Origin: an uncultured Flammeovirgaceae bacterium
Lineage (GTDB): Bacteria > Bacteroidota > Bacteroidia > Cytophagales > Cyclobacteriaceae
Assembly (NCBI GenBank): GCA_937884755.1
Contig: CAKZYJ010000512.1
Location: 62,001-126,000, forward strand
Length of the DNA: 64,000 nt
Direction of reading: 5' to 3'
Shown here: piece by piece, positions 36,807-46,427 of the stretch
Layout of the letters: every line of letters starts with the position of its first letter
Numbering within the stretch: position 1 is the stretch's first letter
Program-made: the position numbers and the translations under genes
Notes under the pieces: generated by a model
The model's input: the letters and a program-made list of their open reading frames with translations, nothing else
Told to the model about the DNA's origin: nothing
Databases searched by the model: none

Positions 36807-37553
36807 ATGGTTAGGCAATTGGAGATTTGTGTTGATTCACTGCAGTCAGCTTTAACGGCAGAAGAAGGAGGGGCCAATCGTATTGAGCTATGTAGCGGGT
36901 TGGAACTAGGTGGACTTACTCCTGATCCGGCTTTATTCAAACTAGTAAAAGAGAAGCTCAGCATTCCAGTGTTTGTCCTCATTCGTCCTCGTATGGGTGG
37001 ATTTGTTTATGACCACTTAGATCGGGAAGTTATGGGGGCGAGTATCCGATACTTTAAGGAAATGGGAGCTGATGGATTAGTACTAGGGGCTTTAACGGAT
37101 GAAGGAGAGGTAGACCAACCATTGATGCAGAAGTTTATTCAATTAGCTTCACCTTTACCCGTAACTTTTCACCGAGCCTTCGATCAGATCCCTGACCCAA
37201 CAAATGAGTTACCGAAACTTCTCGAGTTAGGAGTTAAAAGAATACTTACTTCTGGTCAGCAAGCTAAAGCAGTTTTAGGTTTGGATCTTTTAAGAAAAAT
37301 CAATGATTTAGTTGAAGACAAAATTATAATTCTAGCCGGAGGAGGAGTTGCCAGTCAGAATGTAGAGCGGCTACTGAATATCGGTTTTAATGAGGTGCAT
37401 GCGTCTGCTCGTATTAGTGCAAAACCTGAAAATAGAGAAAATAGCCTCTCTCTTTCTCAGGGAGAAATATCTGATGCTTACCGATTCGCTGATTTACAGG
37501 AGATTATTACCTTGCGAAAGATACTTGATGAATATGATACGATTAGCACTTAG
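36807..37553 (+). CDS. cutC: CutC family protein
   Basis: This 248-residue TIM-barrel protein has the CutC signatures LEICVDSLQSALTAEEGGAN (residues 5-24), RIELCSGLELGGLTPD, VLIRPRMGGFVY near 56-67 and VTFHRAFDQIPD near 115-126. CutC was linked to copper tolerance in E. coli; its biochemical activity is debated. It starts one base after lpxB and its end overlaps the EEP hydrolase start by 26 bases, so it is in the middle of the operon. Confidence 0.93.
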   Translation: MVRQLEICVDSLQSALTAEEGGANRIELCSGLELGGLTPDPALFKLVKEKLSIPVFVLIRPRMGGFVYDHLDREVMGASIRYFKEMGADGLVLGALTDEGEVDQPLMQKFIQLASPLPVTFHRAFDQIPDPTNELPKLLELGVKRILTSGQQAKAVLGLDLLRKINDLVEDKIIILAGGGVASQNVERLLNIGFNEVHASARISAKPENRENSLSLSQGEISDAYRFADLQEIITLRKILDEYDTIST

Positions 37554-38385
37554 TGTAATTGTTACGTTATTGTTAATGGTTCAAATGGGTTTCTCACAAT
37601 CACTGCCTAGTTTGAAGGTCATGACATTTAATATTCGGTATGATAATCCTGGCGATGCAGAACACGCTTGGGAGCACCGAAAGGAAAGAGTCGCCAGTAT
37701 ACTGTACTTCTACAATGTCGATGTGTTTGGATTACAAGAGGCACTACACCACCAATTAATTTACCTTGAAGAACAGTTTCCTAATTATGAGCGAATAGGA
37801 GTAGGCCGAGACGATGGAAAGGAAAAAGGTGAATACTCGCCAATCTTTTTCAATCCTTCCATTTTGGAAAGCATTGATCAGGGTACATTATGGCTTTCTA
37901 AAACTCCAGATAAACCTAGTAAGGATTGGGATGCGGCTTTACCTCGAATTGCCACGTGGATCTTGCTGCGTCATATCTCTACCAAAGATACGCTACTGGT
38001 TTGTAATACACACTTTGATCATCGAGGGGAAACTGCCAGATTGGAGAGTGCGAAGTTTCTTAAAGAAAAACTGCCTCAAATGGCGAAAAACTATCCGGTT
38101 ATTTTAATGGGTGATTTTAATAGTTCACCTGAATCAGAGCCGTATCAGACTTTAGTTAATGGAGATACCTTTCTTGATGCTAAGAAAGCCAGTGAAATTC
38201 CCTCCATTGGACCAGAACGTACATTTAGCGGTTTTAAAGTCACCCCGGAATTAACAAGCGATAGAATTGATCATATTTTTATCACCAGTGGGTTAGATGT
38301 TTTGCGACATGCAACTATCAGTGAAGAGCAGAATGGCAGCTACCCGTCTGATCATTTTCCGGTTTTTGCTGAGCTAAGCTGGTAA
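37528..38385 (+). CDS. Exported endonuclease/exonuclease/phosphatase-fold hydrolase
   Basis: This protein of about 285 residues starts at ATG 37528 (or 37534), inside the end of cutC; the longer frame from 37390 only shadows cutC. A signal peptide (LALSVIVTLLLMVQMGFS) precedes the EEP domain. Catalytic motifs are MTFNIRYDN, GLQEA (metal Glu), GDFNSSP (Asp/Asn) and SDHFPVFAE (catalytic Asp-His). Family members include DNases, sphingomyelinase-like and inositol phosphatases. Being secreted, it may scavenge phosphate from nucleic acids or phosphoesters. The substrate is unknown. Confidence 0.9.
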   Translation: MNMIRLALSVIVTLLLMVQMGFSQSLPSLKVMTFNIRYDNPGDAEHAWEHRKERVASILYFYNVDVFGLQEALHHQLIYLEEQFPNYERIGVGRDDGKEKGEYSPIFFNPSILESIDQGTLWLSKTPDKPSKDWDAALPRIATWILLRHISTKDTLLVCNTHFDHRGETARLESAKFLKEKLPQMAKNYPVILMGDFNSSPESEPYQTLVNGDTFLDAKKASEIPSIGPERTFSGFKVTPELTSDRIDHIFITSGLDVLRHATISEEQNGSYPSDHFPVFAELSW

Positions 38386-38439
38386 TTTGTTACCCTTAGA
38401 TTTTCTAATTCTATTCTCACTAATTAAATAGCTCAAACT

Positions 38440-39453
38440 ATGAAATTATTATTAGCTTTTTTCATCTCTTTTTTGTTCAGTGCTCTCGTAGTTATTAACC
38501 CGTTTACATCCTCAGAAAATACTCCTTCGGTTACTCTATCCGATGAATCTGACTGGCAACTGGTCTCTACTAATAATGAGCCTTTAGCTCGGCACGAAAA
38601 TGCATTTACCGAGCTGAACGGTAAGTTTTATCTAATCGGCGGTAGAACCAATAAGCCAATAAACATTTTTGACCCTGCTACAAATACTTGGTCTGAAGGA
38701 GCTACACCACCGCTGGAGATGCATCATTTTCAGGCGCTACCCTATCAGGGTAAGATCTACGTATTGGGAGCATTTACCGGCGGCTTTCCTCGCGAAACAC
38801 CTGTTCCTGACGTATACACTTATGATCTGGCTACTGATAAATGGGAAATAGTTGCGAGTATTCCCGAGGACCGACGAAGGGGTGCTGCTGGAGTAGTTGC
38901 TTATCAGGATAAAATCTATGTAGTCTGTGGCATACAAGATGGTCACTACGACGGACATGTCAGTTGGCTAGATGAGTTTGATCCTGCTACTGGTGAATGG
39001 ACTAAACTTGCCGATGCCCCTCGGACACGTGATCACTTTCAGGCAGCTGTTATTGGAGACAGATTGCTGGCTGCTGCGGGTAGAAATACTTCGGCCAAGA
39101 CCGGAAAAACCATGGAGCTGACTATTGCCGAAGTAGATGTTTATGATTTCAATTCTGGAAAATGGGAAACCTTAGAGCAACCTTTACCTACCCTACGAGC
39201 TGGAACCGCCTCAGTCGTACAAGGTAATCAACTGATTGTCATTGGAGGAGAGAGCGGTGAGCAGGTACCTGCTCATAGTGAAGTTGAAGCCTACAGTTTT
39301 GGTTCAAAAAAATGGTCTCATCTTGCCAACCTTCAGCAAGGCCGACATGGAACCCACGCACTTATTTATCAAGATACAATTTTTGTGGCAGCGGGGAGTG
39401 GTAATAGGGGAGGAGGGCCAGAGCTTACCAGTATGGAAAAATTTTCACCCTAA
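38440..39453 (+). CDS. Exported Kelch-repeat protein
   Basis: This 337-residue protein has an N-terminal signal or anchor (residues 3-25) and then a six-bladed Kelch beta-propeller. Repeats are visible as FYLIGGRTNKPINIFDPATN, IYVLGAFTGG, IYVVCGIQDG, LLAAAGRNTS, LIVIGGESGE and IFVAAGSGNRGG, each followed by a conserved Trp. Such propellers bind partners or sugars, and some resemble sialate mutarotase (NanM). No catalytic residue can be assigned. It follows the EEP gene by 54 bases and ends before two hairpins. Confidence 0.87.
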   Translation: MKLLLAFFISFLFSALVVINPFTSSENTPSVTLSDESDWQLVSTNNEPLARHENAFTELNGKFYLIGGRTNKPINIFDPATNTWSEGATPPLEMHHFQALPYQGKIYVLGAFTGGFPRETPVPDVYTYDLATDKWEIVASIPEDRRRGAAGVVAYQDKIYVVCGIQDGHYDGHVSWLDEFDPATGEWTKLADAPRTRDHFQAAVIGDRLLAAAGRNTSAKTGKTMELTIAEVDVYDFNSGKWETLEQPLPTLRAGTASVVQGNQLIVIGGESGEQVPAHSEVEAYSFGSKKWSHLANLQQGRHGTHALIYQDTIFVAAGSGNRGGGPELTSMEKFSP

Positions 39454-39502
39454 GACAGAAGAATTTGAAAATAGGTTACTGAGTGGTGCGGTTTTTGTAA
39501 AA

Positions 39503-39533
39503 AAAATAGGTAGGCAAATGCGCTACCTATTTT
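39503..39533 (+). terminator. Terminator-like hairpin after Kelch gene
   Basis: An 11-bp perfect stem (39503-39513 with 39523-39533, AAAATAGGTAG/CTACCTATTTT) encloses a 9-base loop, 50 bases after the Kelch stop. The A/T-rich ends of the stem supply the U-tract on either strand. Confidence 0.65.
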
Positions 39534-39622
39534 CCCAGTAATGAAGAAGTAAACAGTGGGAAGTAAAAATGCAATCTATTGATTTTGAATGAATCTACCC
39601 ATTTTTTTAAAAAAAAATTAGC

Positions 39623-39656
39623 AAATCAGGTAAATTCGCCTGATTTACTTTTTTTT
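39623..39656 (+). terminator. Bidirectional Rho-independent terminator
   Basis: An 8-bp stem (39623-39630 with 39639-39646, AAATCAGG/CCTGATTT) has an 8-base loop, followed by ACTTTTTTTT on the plus strand. On the minus strand a long T-run (complement of the A run at 39610-39618) follows, so it can end both the Kelch and clpX transcripts. Confidence 0.75.
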
Positions 39657-39760
39657 CTGCTACCCAATATTGCTTTCGTGCTACCCATTTCAACTTATAA
39701 TCGTACAAAATCTACTACACTCGTTTTACAGAGTATTATCTATCTAAGATAAAAGAAGGG

Positions 39761-40996
39761 TTAGGCCGCAGTAAGCCGTTTGAACTTGGATTTCTCGAAA
39801 CGATCCTGCGCGTAATCACGATCAATGCTAAACTCCTTGATTTCGGTTTGAGAGGGTAATTCGTACATCGCATCAGTGATGATTGCCTCACAGATTGACC
39901 GTAATCCTCTAGCTCCCAACTTGTACTGAATTGCTTTATCAACTATGTAATCAAGCGCTGAGTCTTCAAATGTCACTTCAATACCTTCCATCTGGAAGAG
40001 CTTGTGATACTGTTTGGTGAGCGCATTCTTAGGCTCAGTCAGTATCATCTTCAAAGTTTCTTGGCTGAGAGGGTCGAGGTGGGTGAGAACGGGTAGACGA
40101 CCAATCAATTCTGGGATTAGGCCAAATTGCTTTAAATCTTGGGCAGTAACATACTGTAAGAGGTTATCCTTATCAATGTGAAGATCAGAAACATTGGTTT
40201 TAGAACCGGTGAAACCTAATGGCTGTGTGTTAAGCCGGTTAGCAATTAACCGCGAGATGCCATCAAAAGCCCCACCACATATAAATAATATATGCTCAGT
40301 GTTGATCGTAATCATCTTCTGGTCAGGATGCTTACGACCGCCCTGCGGTGGCACATTGACACTAGTACCTTCTAGTAATTTAAGTAACGCTTGCTGAACG
40401 CCTTCACCACTAACATCTCGGGTGATAGATGGATTATCCGACTTTCGGGCGATTTTATCTATCTCATCAATATAGACAATACCCCGCTCTGCTGATTCCA
40501 CGTCGTAATCAGCAGCTTGCAGCAGACGGGTGAGAATACTTTCAACATCTTCGCCTACGTAACCAGCTTCAGTAAGTACAGTGGCATCGGCAATACAAAA
40601 GGGTACCTGGAGTATTTTAGCAAGCGTACGAGCTAAGTAGGTTTTTCCAGTGCCAGTCTCGCCAACCATGACGATGTTGGACTTCTCAATAGAAATTTCC
40701 TCCTTGTCTTCCCGTTGCATTAGTCGTTTGTAGTGGTTGTATACCGCTACCGACATCACTTTCTTGGCATCATCTTGCCCTACTACGTACTCATCCAAGT
40801 AAGTTTTTATCTCCTTAGGCTTGATGAGGGTAAATTCCGGATTAGTACTTTTGCCCTTGATTTTGAGTTCTTCTTCCAGAATTTGCTGGGCTTGATTGAT
40901 GCAGAAATTGCAGATATGGGCGTTGATGCCAGAAATCATCAAGTCCACATCTTTCTTCGTTCTTCCGCAAAACGAGCAGGTGATTTGCTGAGGCAT
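39761..40996 (-). CDS. clpX: ATP-dependent Clp protease ATP-binding subunit ClpX
   Basis: This 411-residue AAA+ unfoldase feeds substrates to ClpP. An N-terminal zinc-binding domain has Cys7, Cys10, Cys29 and Cys32. Walker A is GETGTGKT (112-119), Walker B is [10 protein letters not shown] near 175-184, and [18 protein letters not shown] follows near 195. The ClpP-docking IGF-type loop reads LGFTGSK near residue 262. Length is normal. It is downstream of clpP with an 85-base gap and of tig, the standard tig-clpP-clpX order. Confidence 0.97.
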   Translation of the reverse strand: MPQQITCSFCGRTKKDVDLMISGINAHICNFCINQAQQILEEELKIKGKSTNPEFTLIKPKEIKTYLDEYVVGQDDAKKVMSVAVYNHYKRLMQREDKEEISIEKSNIVMVGETGTGKTYLARTLAKILQVPFCIADATVLTEAGYVGEDVESILTRLLQAADYDVESAERGIVYIDEIDKIARKSDNPSITRDVSGEGVQQALLKLLEGTSVNVPPQGGRKHPDQKMITINTEHILFICGGAFDGISRLIANRLNTQPLGFTGSKTNVSDLHIDKDNLLQYVTAQDLKQFGLIPELIGRLPVLTHLDPLSQETLKMILTEPKNALTKQYHKLFQMEGIEVTFEDSALDYIVDKAIQYKLGARGLRSICEAIITDAMYELPSQTEIKEFSIDRDYAQDRFEKSKFKRLTAA

Positions 40997-41081
40997 AATA
41001 TAGTCTCGAGGTTGGTTGTCAGTAGAAAGCAGTAAACGGGTAGATAAGTTCCCGTCTACTACTTTAGCAAGTTAGTAATAT

Positions 41082-41777
41082 TTACGACTCGTTGCGAATC
41101 TTGGAAGTAACCCCTCGGTCTAGCACTTCATCAATCAGACCGTACTCTTTGGCTTCGGTAGGTCGCATCCAGTAATCACGATCTGAGTCTTGCTCAATCT
41201 TCTCGAAAGTTTGTCCGCTATGGTCGGCAAGAATTTGATAAAGATCACGGCGCAATTCTAAGGTTTGCTTCAGGGTAATCTCCATGTCTTTAGACTGACC
41301 TTGCATACCGCCACTGGGTTGGTGAATCATAATGCGAGCGTGTGGAAGCGCAGCACGCTTATCCTTAGCACCACCAGCTAGAAGTACAGCACCCATAGAT
41401 GCAGCTAATCCAGTACAGATGGTAGCAACATCGGGAGTAACAAACTGCATGGTGTCGTACATACCAAGTCCGGCATATACCGAACCACCGGGGCTGTTAA
41501 TGTACAGCGAGATGTCTTTCTTAGGGTCAACAGATTGTAAGAACAATAACTGAGCAGTAATAATATTCGCGATGTTCTCTTCCACTTGCATGCCTAAGAA
41601 GATGATGCGATCCATAATTAGTCGTGAGAATACATCAATCTCGCGGAAGTTAGTAGGGCGTTCTTCAATGACTGCCCGCGTCATTCCTTCCACTCGGTGA
41701 ACGTAGTTATCAAAAGTGAGGCCGTTAATACCTTGATCTTTTACCGCAAATTTGCGGAATTCATCTTTGTTAATCAT
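41082..41777 (-). CDS. clpP: ATP-dependent Clp protease proteolytic subunit
   Basis: This 231-residue serine peptidase forms the tetradecameric ClpP barrel. The catalytic triad is complete: Ser127 in GLAASMGA, His152 in MIHQPSGG and Asp201 in DRDYW, with spacing identical to E. coli. The oxyanion segment YINSPGGSV is present near residue 92-100. An N-terminal extension of about 30 residues precedes the family core and may be processed. It lies between tig (81-base gap) and clpX. Confidence 0.97.
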   Translation of the reverse strand: MINKDEFRKFAVKDQGINGLTFDNYVHRVEGMTRAVIEERPTNFREIDVFSRLIMDRIIFLGMQVEENIANIITAQLLFLQSVDPKKDISLYINSPGGSVYAGLGMYDTMQFVTPDVATICTGLAASMGAVLLAGGAKDKRAALPHARIMIHQPSGGMQGQSKDMEITLKQTLELRRDLYQILADHSGQTFEKIEQDSDRDYWMRPTEAKEYGLIDEVLDRGVTSKIRNES

Positions 41778-41858
41778 TTCTAAAAGTATTTTGGGTAAGA
41801 ATTAATCATTCAGACGTATTTATAACATCTTTATTGTGACAAATTGTTATGGATGGAG

Positions 41859-43199
41859 TTATTGACCATTCTTGACAACCTCATTAAAAGTATCCACGTT
41901 TACTTCTTCCTTCTCAATGGTAATCTCTTCTTTGATATACTCGAAAACCTTTTCAGACTGCACCTGGCTGAAAACCTGCATGTAATTATTGCCATTCTCG
42001 CCTTTCAGGTAATTATCAACAATCGGATCAAATCGTTCATCAGCTTCAAACTGAGAGCCGTAAACGCCAAATTGGGAAAGAACTAGTTCTCGAGCTTTAT
42101 TTTTGACATCCTCATAATTTGCCTGTATTTCTTCAGCCTTAGCAATCTTTTCACTAATCAAGCTCCACTTCAAATCTAGAAGATAAGCGTCGAACTGCTC
42201 GTTGATAGTTTCCTCATTCACTTGGTCGTCTTGGCGAGAAAGTAGCCAACGCTTTAGAAAGGCTTCCGGGAGTTGGATGTCAGTATTTTCAGTGTAGTAA
42301 TTACGAATATCGCGCGTAAGGAGTGAATCGCTTTCCCGTTCGTAATTCTCCGCAATATTTTCTTTCACCTTTTCCTTAAATTCCTCTTCGGTGCTCACAG
42401 CATCTTTGCCAAAGATCTGATCATAAAACTCTTGATTAAGTTCAGCGGGTACTGGCCGTTTAATTTCAGTTACTGTAAAAGAAAATTCCCCGTTCACCTC
42501 GGCTACTTCGTCTTGCTTCATTCCTACTAAGTAAGCCACATCAACATCTTCCGGATAAAGCGTACGGATGTCAAAAGTAACTATATCATCCTTCTTCAAA
42601 CCAACGAACTGAGATTGCTGCTCCTCGGCCAGGCTATCAATTTTTAACTCAATCTCGTTAGATAGATCTCCATTAGCCTGTACTAAATTTCCAGATAGAA
42701 TATCTCCGGACTGACTTTCTTCAACTGGCTCAGGAGTGCTAAAGCGTTTTTGTAGATCTTCAATAGACTGATCAATAGTTTCATCAGTCAACTCAATTGT
42801 GTACTGTTTTACTTTAACCTCATCAGATAGGTCATAAGTAAAGTCATTGACCAGACCTAAATCGTAGCTAAATGAAAATTCCAGTTGGTTTTCCCAGTCT
42901 ATGTCTTCAGCATCGGTTACGTCGGGTAGGGGTTCACCAACTACTTTTAGCTCATTTTCCTGAATATAGCGCGGCACTGATTGAGATAGTAGCTCATTAA
43001 TTTCTTCTACTTTAATGGCTTTGCCATACATTCTTTTTATTACCCCAGCCGGTACTTTTCCGGGGCGAAATCCCTTAAGATTTACTTGCTTGCGGTACAC
43101 TTTTACCTTCTGCTCAATTTTTGGTTCGTAATCTTCGGGGAGAAGTTTGATATTGAGGGTGGCCTCGTTATTTTCTTTTCGGTCTAGTGTAATGTCCAA
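41859..43199 (-). CDS. tig: Trigger factor
   Basis: This 446-residue ribosome-associated chaperone has the ribosome-docking signature GFRPGKVP at residues 43-50, exactly as in E. coli. An internal region (about 150-240) occupies the FKBP-like PPIase position and is divergent, as in Bacteroidota. The C-terminal helical arms run from about 255 to 430. The start is TTG at 43199: an in-frame TGA lies upstream inside the tRNA terminator, no ATG is available, and the MDITLDRKENNEATLNIKL N-terminus matches the family. First gene of tig-clpP-clpX. Confidence 0.94.
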   Translation of the reverse strand: MDITLDRKENNEATLNIKLLPEDYEPKIEQKVKVYRKQVNLKGFRPGKVPAGVIKRMYGKAIKVEEINELLSQSVPRYIQENELKVVGEPLPDVTDAEDIDWENQLEFSFSYDLGLVNDFTYDLSDEVKVKQYTIELTDETIDQSIEDLQKRFSTPEPVEESQSGDILSGNLVQANGDLSNEIELKIDSLAEEQQSQFVGLKKDDIVTFDIRTLYPEDVDVAYLVGMKQDEVAEVNGEFSFTVTEIKRPVPAELNQEFYDQIFGKDAVSTEEEFKEKVKENIAENYERESDSLLTRDIRNYYTENTDIQLPEAFLKRWLLSRQDDQVNEETINEQFDAYLLDLKWSLISEKIAKAEEIQANYEDVKNKARELVLSQFGVYGSQFEADERFDPIVDNYLKGENGNNYMQVFSQVQSEKVFEYIKEEITIEKEEVNVDTFNEVVKNGQ

Positions 43200-43220
43200 G
43201 ACGGTTGGGATTTTTGGTAT

Positions 43221-43267
43221 TAAACAAAAGCCCTCTTCTCAACAGTATGAATTGCGAGAAGAGGGCT
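43221..43267 (-). terminator. Rho-independent terminator of tRNA-Leu
   Basis: A perfect 12-bp stem (43229-43240 with 43256-43267, AGCCCTCTTCTC/GAGAAGAGGGCT) has a 15-base loop and on the minus strand is followed by TTTTGTTT. It lies 12 bases past the tRNA 3' end and ends about 20 bases before the tig start. Confidence 0.85.
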
Positions 43268-43278
43268 GCGGAAAGATG

Positions 43279-43360
43279 TGCGGATGGAGGGACTCGAACC
43301 CCCATGCCTCGCGGCGCTAGATCCTAAGTCTAGTGCGTCTACCAATTTCGCCACATCCGC
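43279..43360 (-). tRNA. tRNA-Leu (anticodon UAG)
   Basis: An 82-base cloverleaf reads on the minus strand. The acceptor stem GCGGATG pairs with CATCCGC, with discriminator A at 43279. The D arm is GCGAAATTGGTAGACGC. The anticodon stem CTAGA/TCTAG has loop CTTAGGA, giving anticodon TAG. A long variable arm (GCC-GCGA-GGC) marks a class II tRNA, and the T loop is TTCGAGT. CCA is not encoded. A -7-like box lies upstream and a terminator downstream, so it is a single-gene unit. Confidence 0.97.
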
Positions 43361-43378
43361 CTTCCAAAAATTAGACTG

Positions 43379-43386
43379 CAAATCTA
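43379..43386 (-). promoter_or_regulatory. Candidate -7 box (TAGATTTG) for tRNA-Leu
   Basis: On the minus strand TAGATTTG matches TAnnTTTG and lies 18 bases before the mature tRNA 5' end at 43360. The position suits a short 5' leader removed by RNase P. Confidence 0.5.
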
Positions 43387-43539
43387 CTACTATCTGAATA
43401 CATTTCCATAGGCTTACGCAAAATTTTTTTCAAGGTTTAGCTACTGATGAATTTTTTCTAAGTTACCCCTCGTTAAATAATTAGCGGTTTATGTTACAAT
43501 TTCTGTGAGGGTTCGCTATATTCATCTAAGAGATTTTTT

Positions 43540-45783
43540 ATGATAGAACAAGGTATGCAGGTTATTAACGAAGAAGAAGAAAAGAAAGAGATTCTTCGGC
43601 GGTATCGTCGGTTGCTACGCCTGGCGAAACCATACCTTACCGGTGACGATGCCAAACAAATTCGGAGGGCTTTCAACCTGTCGCTGGAGGCTCACAAAGA
43701 CATGCGCCGTAAATCGGGCGAGCCGTATATCTATCATCCATTAGCGGTAGCAGAGATAGCTGTACGAGAAATTGGTCTGGGTACTACCTCAATCGTCGCC
43801 GCGTTGTTGCACGATGTTGTAGAGGATACCCATATAGAACTGGAGGATATTGAACGGGATTTTGGTAAGAAGATTTCCCGGATCATTGATGGCCTGACTA
43901 AAATTTCAGGAGTTTTTGAGTATGGAACTTCTCAGCAGGCGGAGAACTTCCGGAAAATGTTACTTACGCTTTCGGATGATGTTCGGGTAATATTGGTCAA
44001 ACTAGCCGATCGTCTTCATAACATGCGCACGTTGGATAGCATGCCGTTGGATAAGCAACTGAAGATTGCTTCTGAAACTATCTATCTCTACGCTCCCTTG
44101 GCGCATCGCCTAGGATTATACGCTATTAAATCGGAGCTAGAGGATCTATACCTAAAATACACCCAGCCCGGTGTTTATCGTGATATTGCTCGGGCAATTA
44201 GCAGTAGTAAAGATGCTCGGCGTCGGTTTATTCGGAAATTCATCGAGCCAATCGAGAGTGCGTTTATACGCCAACATTTCACCAAGGATCAGTTTGTAAT
44301 TTTCGGGAGGCCAAAATCAATTTATTCCATTTGGAGTAAGATGAATAAGAAAAAGATCCCTTTTCACGAGGTTTATGATCTTTTTGCCATTCGAGTGATT
44401 ATTGACGTACCTTTTGAAGAGGAGAAAGCTGCCTGCTGGAAGGCCTATTCCGTTATTACTGATTTCTATAACCCGAACCCTGAGCGACTCCGAGACTGGA
44501 TTAGCACCCCAAAGTCGAACGGTTATGAATCTTTACATACCACCGTGATGAGTCCCAGCGGGCAATGGGTTGAAGTGCAAATCCGAACGCGTCGAATGGA
44601 TGAGATTGCCGAAAAGGGTTACGCTGCTCATTGGAAGTATAAAGATAAACCAACCGCCAACCGCCAATCCGGTCTAGAAGAATGGGTAGCGAAAGTACGG
44701 TCAATCCTTGATCAGGCCAAACAGGAAAATTCTGCTTCAGCGATTGAATTTGTTGATGATTTTCGCTCTAATCTATTCAACGAAGAAGTATTTGTCTTTA
44801 CTCCTAAAGGCGAACTAAGGACCTTGCCTAGAGGGGCTACAGCCCTAGATTTTGCGTTTGATATTCATACTGAGGTGGGCGCTCAATGTTTAGGAGCAAA
44901 AGTGAATCAAAAACTGGTACCCATCAATTATATACTCCAGAATGGCGACCAGGTTGAAATAATTACTTCTAGTAAGCAAAAACCGAATGAAGGATGGTTG
45001 CGGTTTGCCGTCAGTACAAAAGCAAAATCTAAAATCAAAGAAATTCTTAAGGAGGAGAAGAAGGTAGCCGCAGTAGATGGTAAGGAGATAATACAACGGA
45101 AGTTGCGGCAAATGAAAATGGAGTTTAACAGTCAGGTGGTTGAGCAGCTGACTGACTACTTTAATGTTAAAACTCCATTAGAACTCTATTATCAGGTAGG
45201 AGAGGGAATTATTCCCAGCACTTCTTTGAAGCGATTTAAGGAAGACACTGATCGAGAAAAAGCGAAAGTTAACGGAAACATTAATGATGCTAAGACCTTT
45301 CGGAAGACGGTATCGAAAATAAAAGGTGAGCCTCAAGCAATGTTACTGATTGGAGAGGATCAGGATATCGTTGACTACAAATTTGCCAAATGTTGTAACC
45401 CAATCCCTGGTGATAATGTATTTGGGTTTGTAACGGTAAACGAAGGCATAAAAATTCACCGTACTGATTGTCCAAACGCTCCTGAATTAATGTCCAATTA
45501 TGGTTACCGTATCGTACAAGCCGAATGGGCTGAGAAAAAAGAGTCTGCTTTTCTTTCTGGATTGAGAGTAAATGGTACCGACAGAGTGGGACTGATTAGT
45601 GATATCAGTGATATTATTTCATCTGAGCTAAAAGTAAACATGCGTTCCATTTCCATGGATACCGACCAAGGAATCTTTGAAGGAAACATCATGTTATACG
45701 TCCACGACCGCTTACATCTCGATAAACTCATTAAACGATTAGAAAAGGTCGCGGGAGTAGAAAAAGTCACTCGCGACGATTAG
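43540..45783 (+). CDS. rel: Bifunctional (p)ppGpp synthetase/hydrolase (Rel/SpoT)
   Basis: This 747-residue regulator controls the stringent response. The N-terminal HD hydrolase has His66 (YHPLAV) and His91-Asp92 in LLHDVVEDT. The synthetase domain carries GRPKSIYSIWSKM near 256-268 and STPKSNGYESLHTT near 322-335. A TGS domain (about 405-465, VFVFTPKGELRTLPRGATALD) follows, then a zinc-finger-like KCCNPIPGD segment near 613 and a C-terminal ACT domain (about 670-747). Both catalytic centres look intact, so it should both make and degrade (p)ppGpp. It lies upstream of fur and purA on the same strand. Confidence 0.96.
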   Translation: MIEQGMQVINEEEEKKEILRRYRRLLRLAKPYLTGDDAKQIRRAFNLSLEAHKDMRRKSGEPYIYHPLAVAEIAVREIGLGTTSIVAALLHDVVEDTHIELEDIERDFGKKISRIIDGLTKISGVFEYGTSQQAENFRKMLLTLSDDVRVILVKLADRLHNMRTLDSMPLDKQLKIASETIYLYAPLAHRLGLYAIKSELEDLYLKYTQPGVYRDIARAISSSKDARRRFIRKFIEPIESAFIRQHFTKDQFVIFGRPKSIYSIWSKMNKKKIPFHEVYDLFAIRVIIDVPFEEEKAACWKAYSVITDFYNPNPERLRDWISTPKSNGYESLHTTVMSPSGQWVEVQIRTRRMDEIAEKGYAAHWKYKDKPTANRQSGLEEWVAKVRSILDQAKQENSASAIEFVDDFRSNLFNEEVFVFTPKGELRTLPRGATALDFAFDIHTEVGAQCLGAKVNQKLVPINYILQNGDQVEIITSSKQKPNEGWLRFAVSTKAKSKIKEILKEEKKVAAVDGKEIIQRKLRQMKMEFNSQVVEQLTDYFNVKTPLELYYQVGEGIIPSTSLKRFKEDTDREKAKVNGNINDAKTFRKTVSKIKGEPQAMLLIGEDQDIVDYKFAKCCNPIPGDNVFGFVTVNEGIKIHRTDCPNAPELMSNYGYRIVQAEWAEKKESAFLSGLRVNGTDRVGLISDISDIISSELKVNMRSISMDTDQGIFEGNIMLYVHDRLHLDKLIKRLEKVAGVEKVTRDD

Positions 45784-45833
45784 TCATACCAAATTCTTCA
45801 ATTGAAACATAAAGTGGCTTTCTACGAAAATCA

Positions 45834-45841
45834 TATCTTTG
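45834..45841 (+). promoter_or_regulatory. Candidate -7 box (TATCTTTG) for fur
   Basis: TATCTTTG matches TAnnTTTG and lies 18 bases before the fur-like ATG at 45860, giving a leader of about 12 bases. No -33 TTG at normal spacing is seen. Confidence 0.45.
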
Positions 45842-45859
45842 CAATCTAGAAAAAAATCA

Positions 45860-46354
45860 ATGGCATTAAACACTGAAATATTTAATAAAGTAAAAAGCAC
45901 CTTTGTCGCGTATCTTGAAAAGAAAGGATACCGCAAAACCCCCGAGCGATTTGCTATTTTGGAAGAAATTTACTCTCGTGAAGGACACTTCGATGTTGAA
46001 TCCCTCTACATCAATATGAAAAATAAGGGATTCAGAGTAAGTAGAGCTACAGTGTATAATACACTTGATATACTAGTAGAGTGCGACTTAGTAAGTAAGC
46101 ATCAGTTTGGAAAAAATTTGGCTCAGTACGAAAAAAACTATGGCTACAAACAACATGATCATCTTATATGCACTGATTGCAACCAAGTTCTAGAGTTTTG
46201 CGATCCTCGAATCTACAATATTCAAAAGATGGTTGGGGAGCTGCTTGGTTATGATGTAGACCATCATTCTCTGATTCTCTACGGCAGTTGTAATCGGGAA
46301 AACTGTGATCGTAAATCTGCCGAGAGTATTTCAAGTGTAGAAAAGTCTAATTAA
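45860..46354 (+). CDS. Fur family transcriptional repressor
   Basis: From ATG 45860 this is a 164-residue metalloregulator (TTG at 45839 would add seven). The winged-helix DNA-binding part includes [16 protein letters not shown] and [15 protein letters not shown], where the recognition helix is SRATVYNTL. The dimerisation domain has a His-rich HDHLICTDC and a structural CxxC (CTDC), and a second Cys pair in CNRENC. It could be Fur (iron), PerR (peroxide) or Zur; the motifs do not decide between them. It lies between rel and purA, with a terminator after it. Confidence 0.9.
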   Translation: MALNTEIFNKVKSTFVAYLEKKGYRKTPERFAILEEIYSREGHFDVESLYINMKNKGFRVSRATVYNTLDILVECDLVSKHQFGKNLAQYEKNYGYKQHDHLICTDCNQVLEFCDPRIYNIQKMVGELLGYDVDHHSLILYGSCNRENCDRKSAESISSVEKSN

Positions 46355-46371
46355 ATTTACCATTCTAAATA

Positions 46372-46409
46372 GGGGTGTTGGTGCATTGCACTGACCCCCA
46401 ATTTTTTTT
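46372..46409 (+). terminator. Terminator between fur and purA
   Basis: An interrupted stem (GGGGT 46372-46376 with ACCCC 46394-46398, and inner GTGC/GCAC at 46381-46384 and 46388-46391) is followed by eight T at 46402-46409. It ends only 18 bases before the purA ATG, so it could also act as an attenuator for purA. Confidence 0.7.
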
Positions 46410-46427
46410 CTATCTAACCAAAATAAT

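Larger units (their letters stand above)
39454..39760. other. Intergenic region with two terminators
   Basis: These 307 bases lie between the convergent Kelch and clpX genes. They contain the two hairpins listed separately and long A and T runs (39602-39618, 39649-39656). No frame looks coding. Confidence 0.6.

Noticed and set aside
37390-37527. N-terminal extension of the EEP hydrolase
   Set aside because: It lies within cutC in another frame, and the signal peptide begins at 37528/37534.
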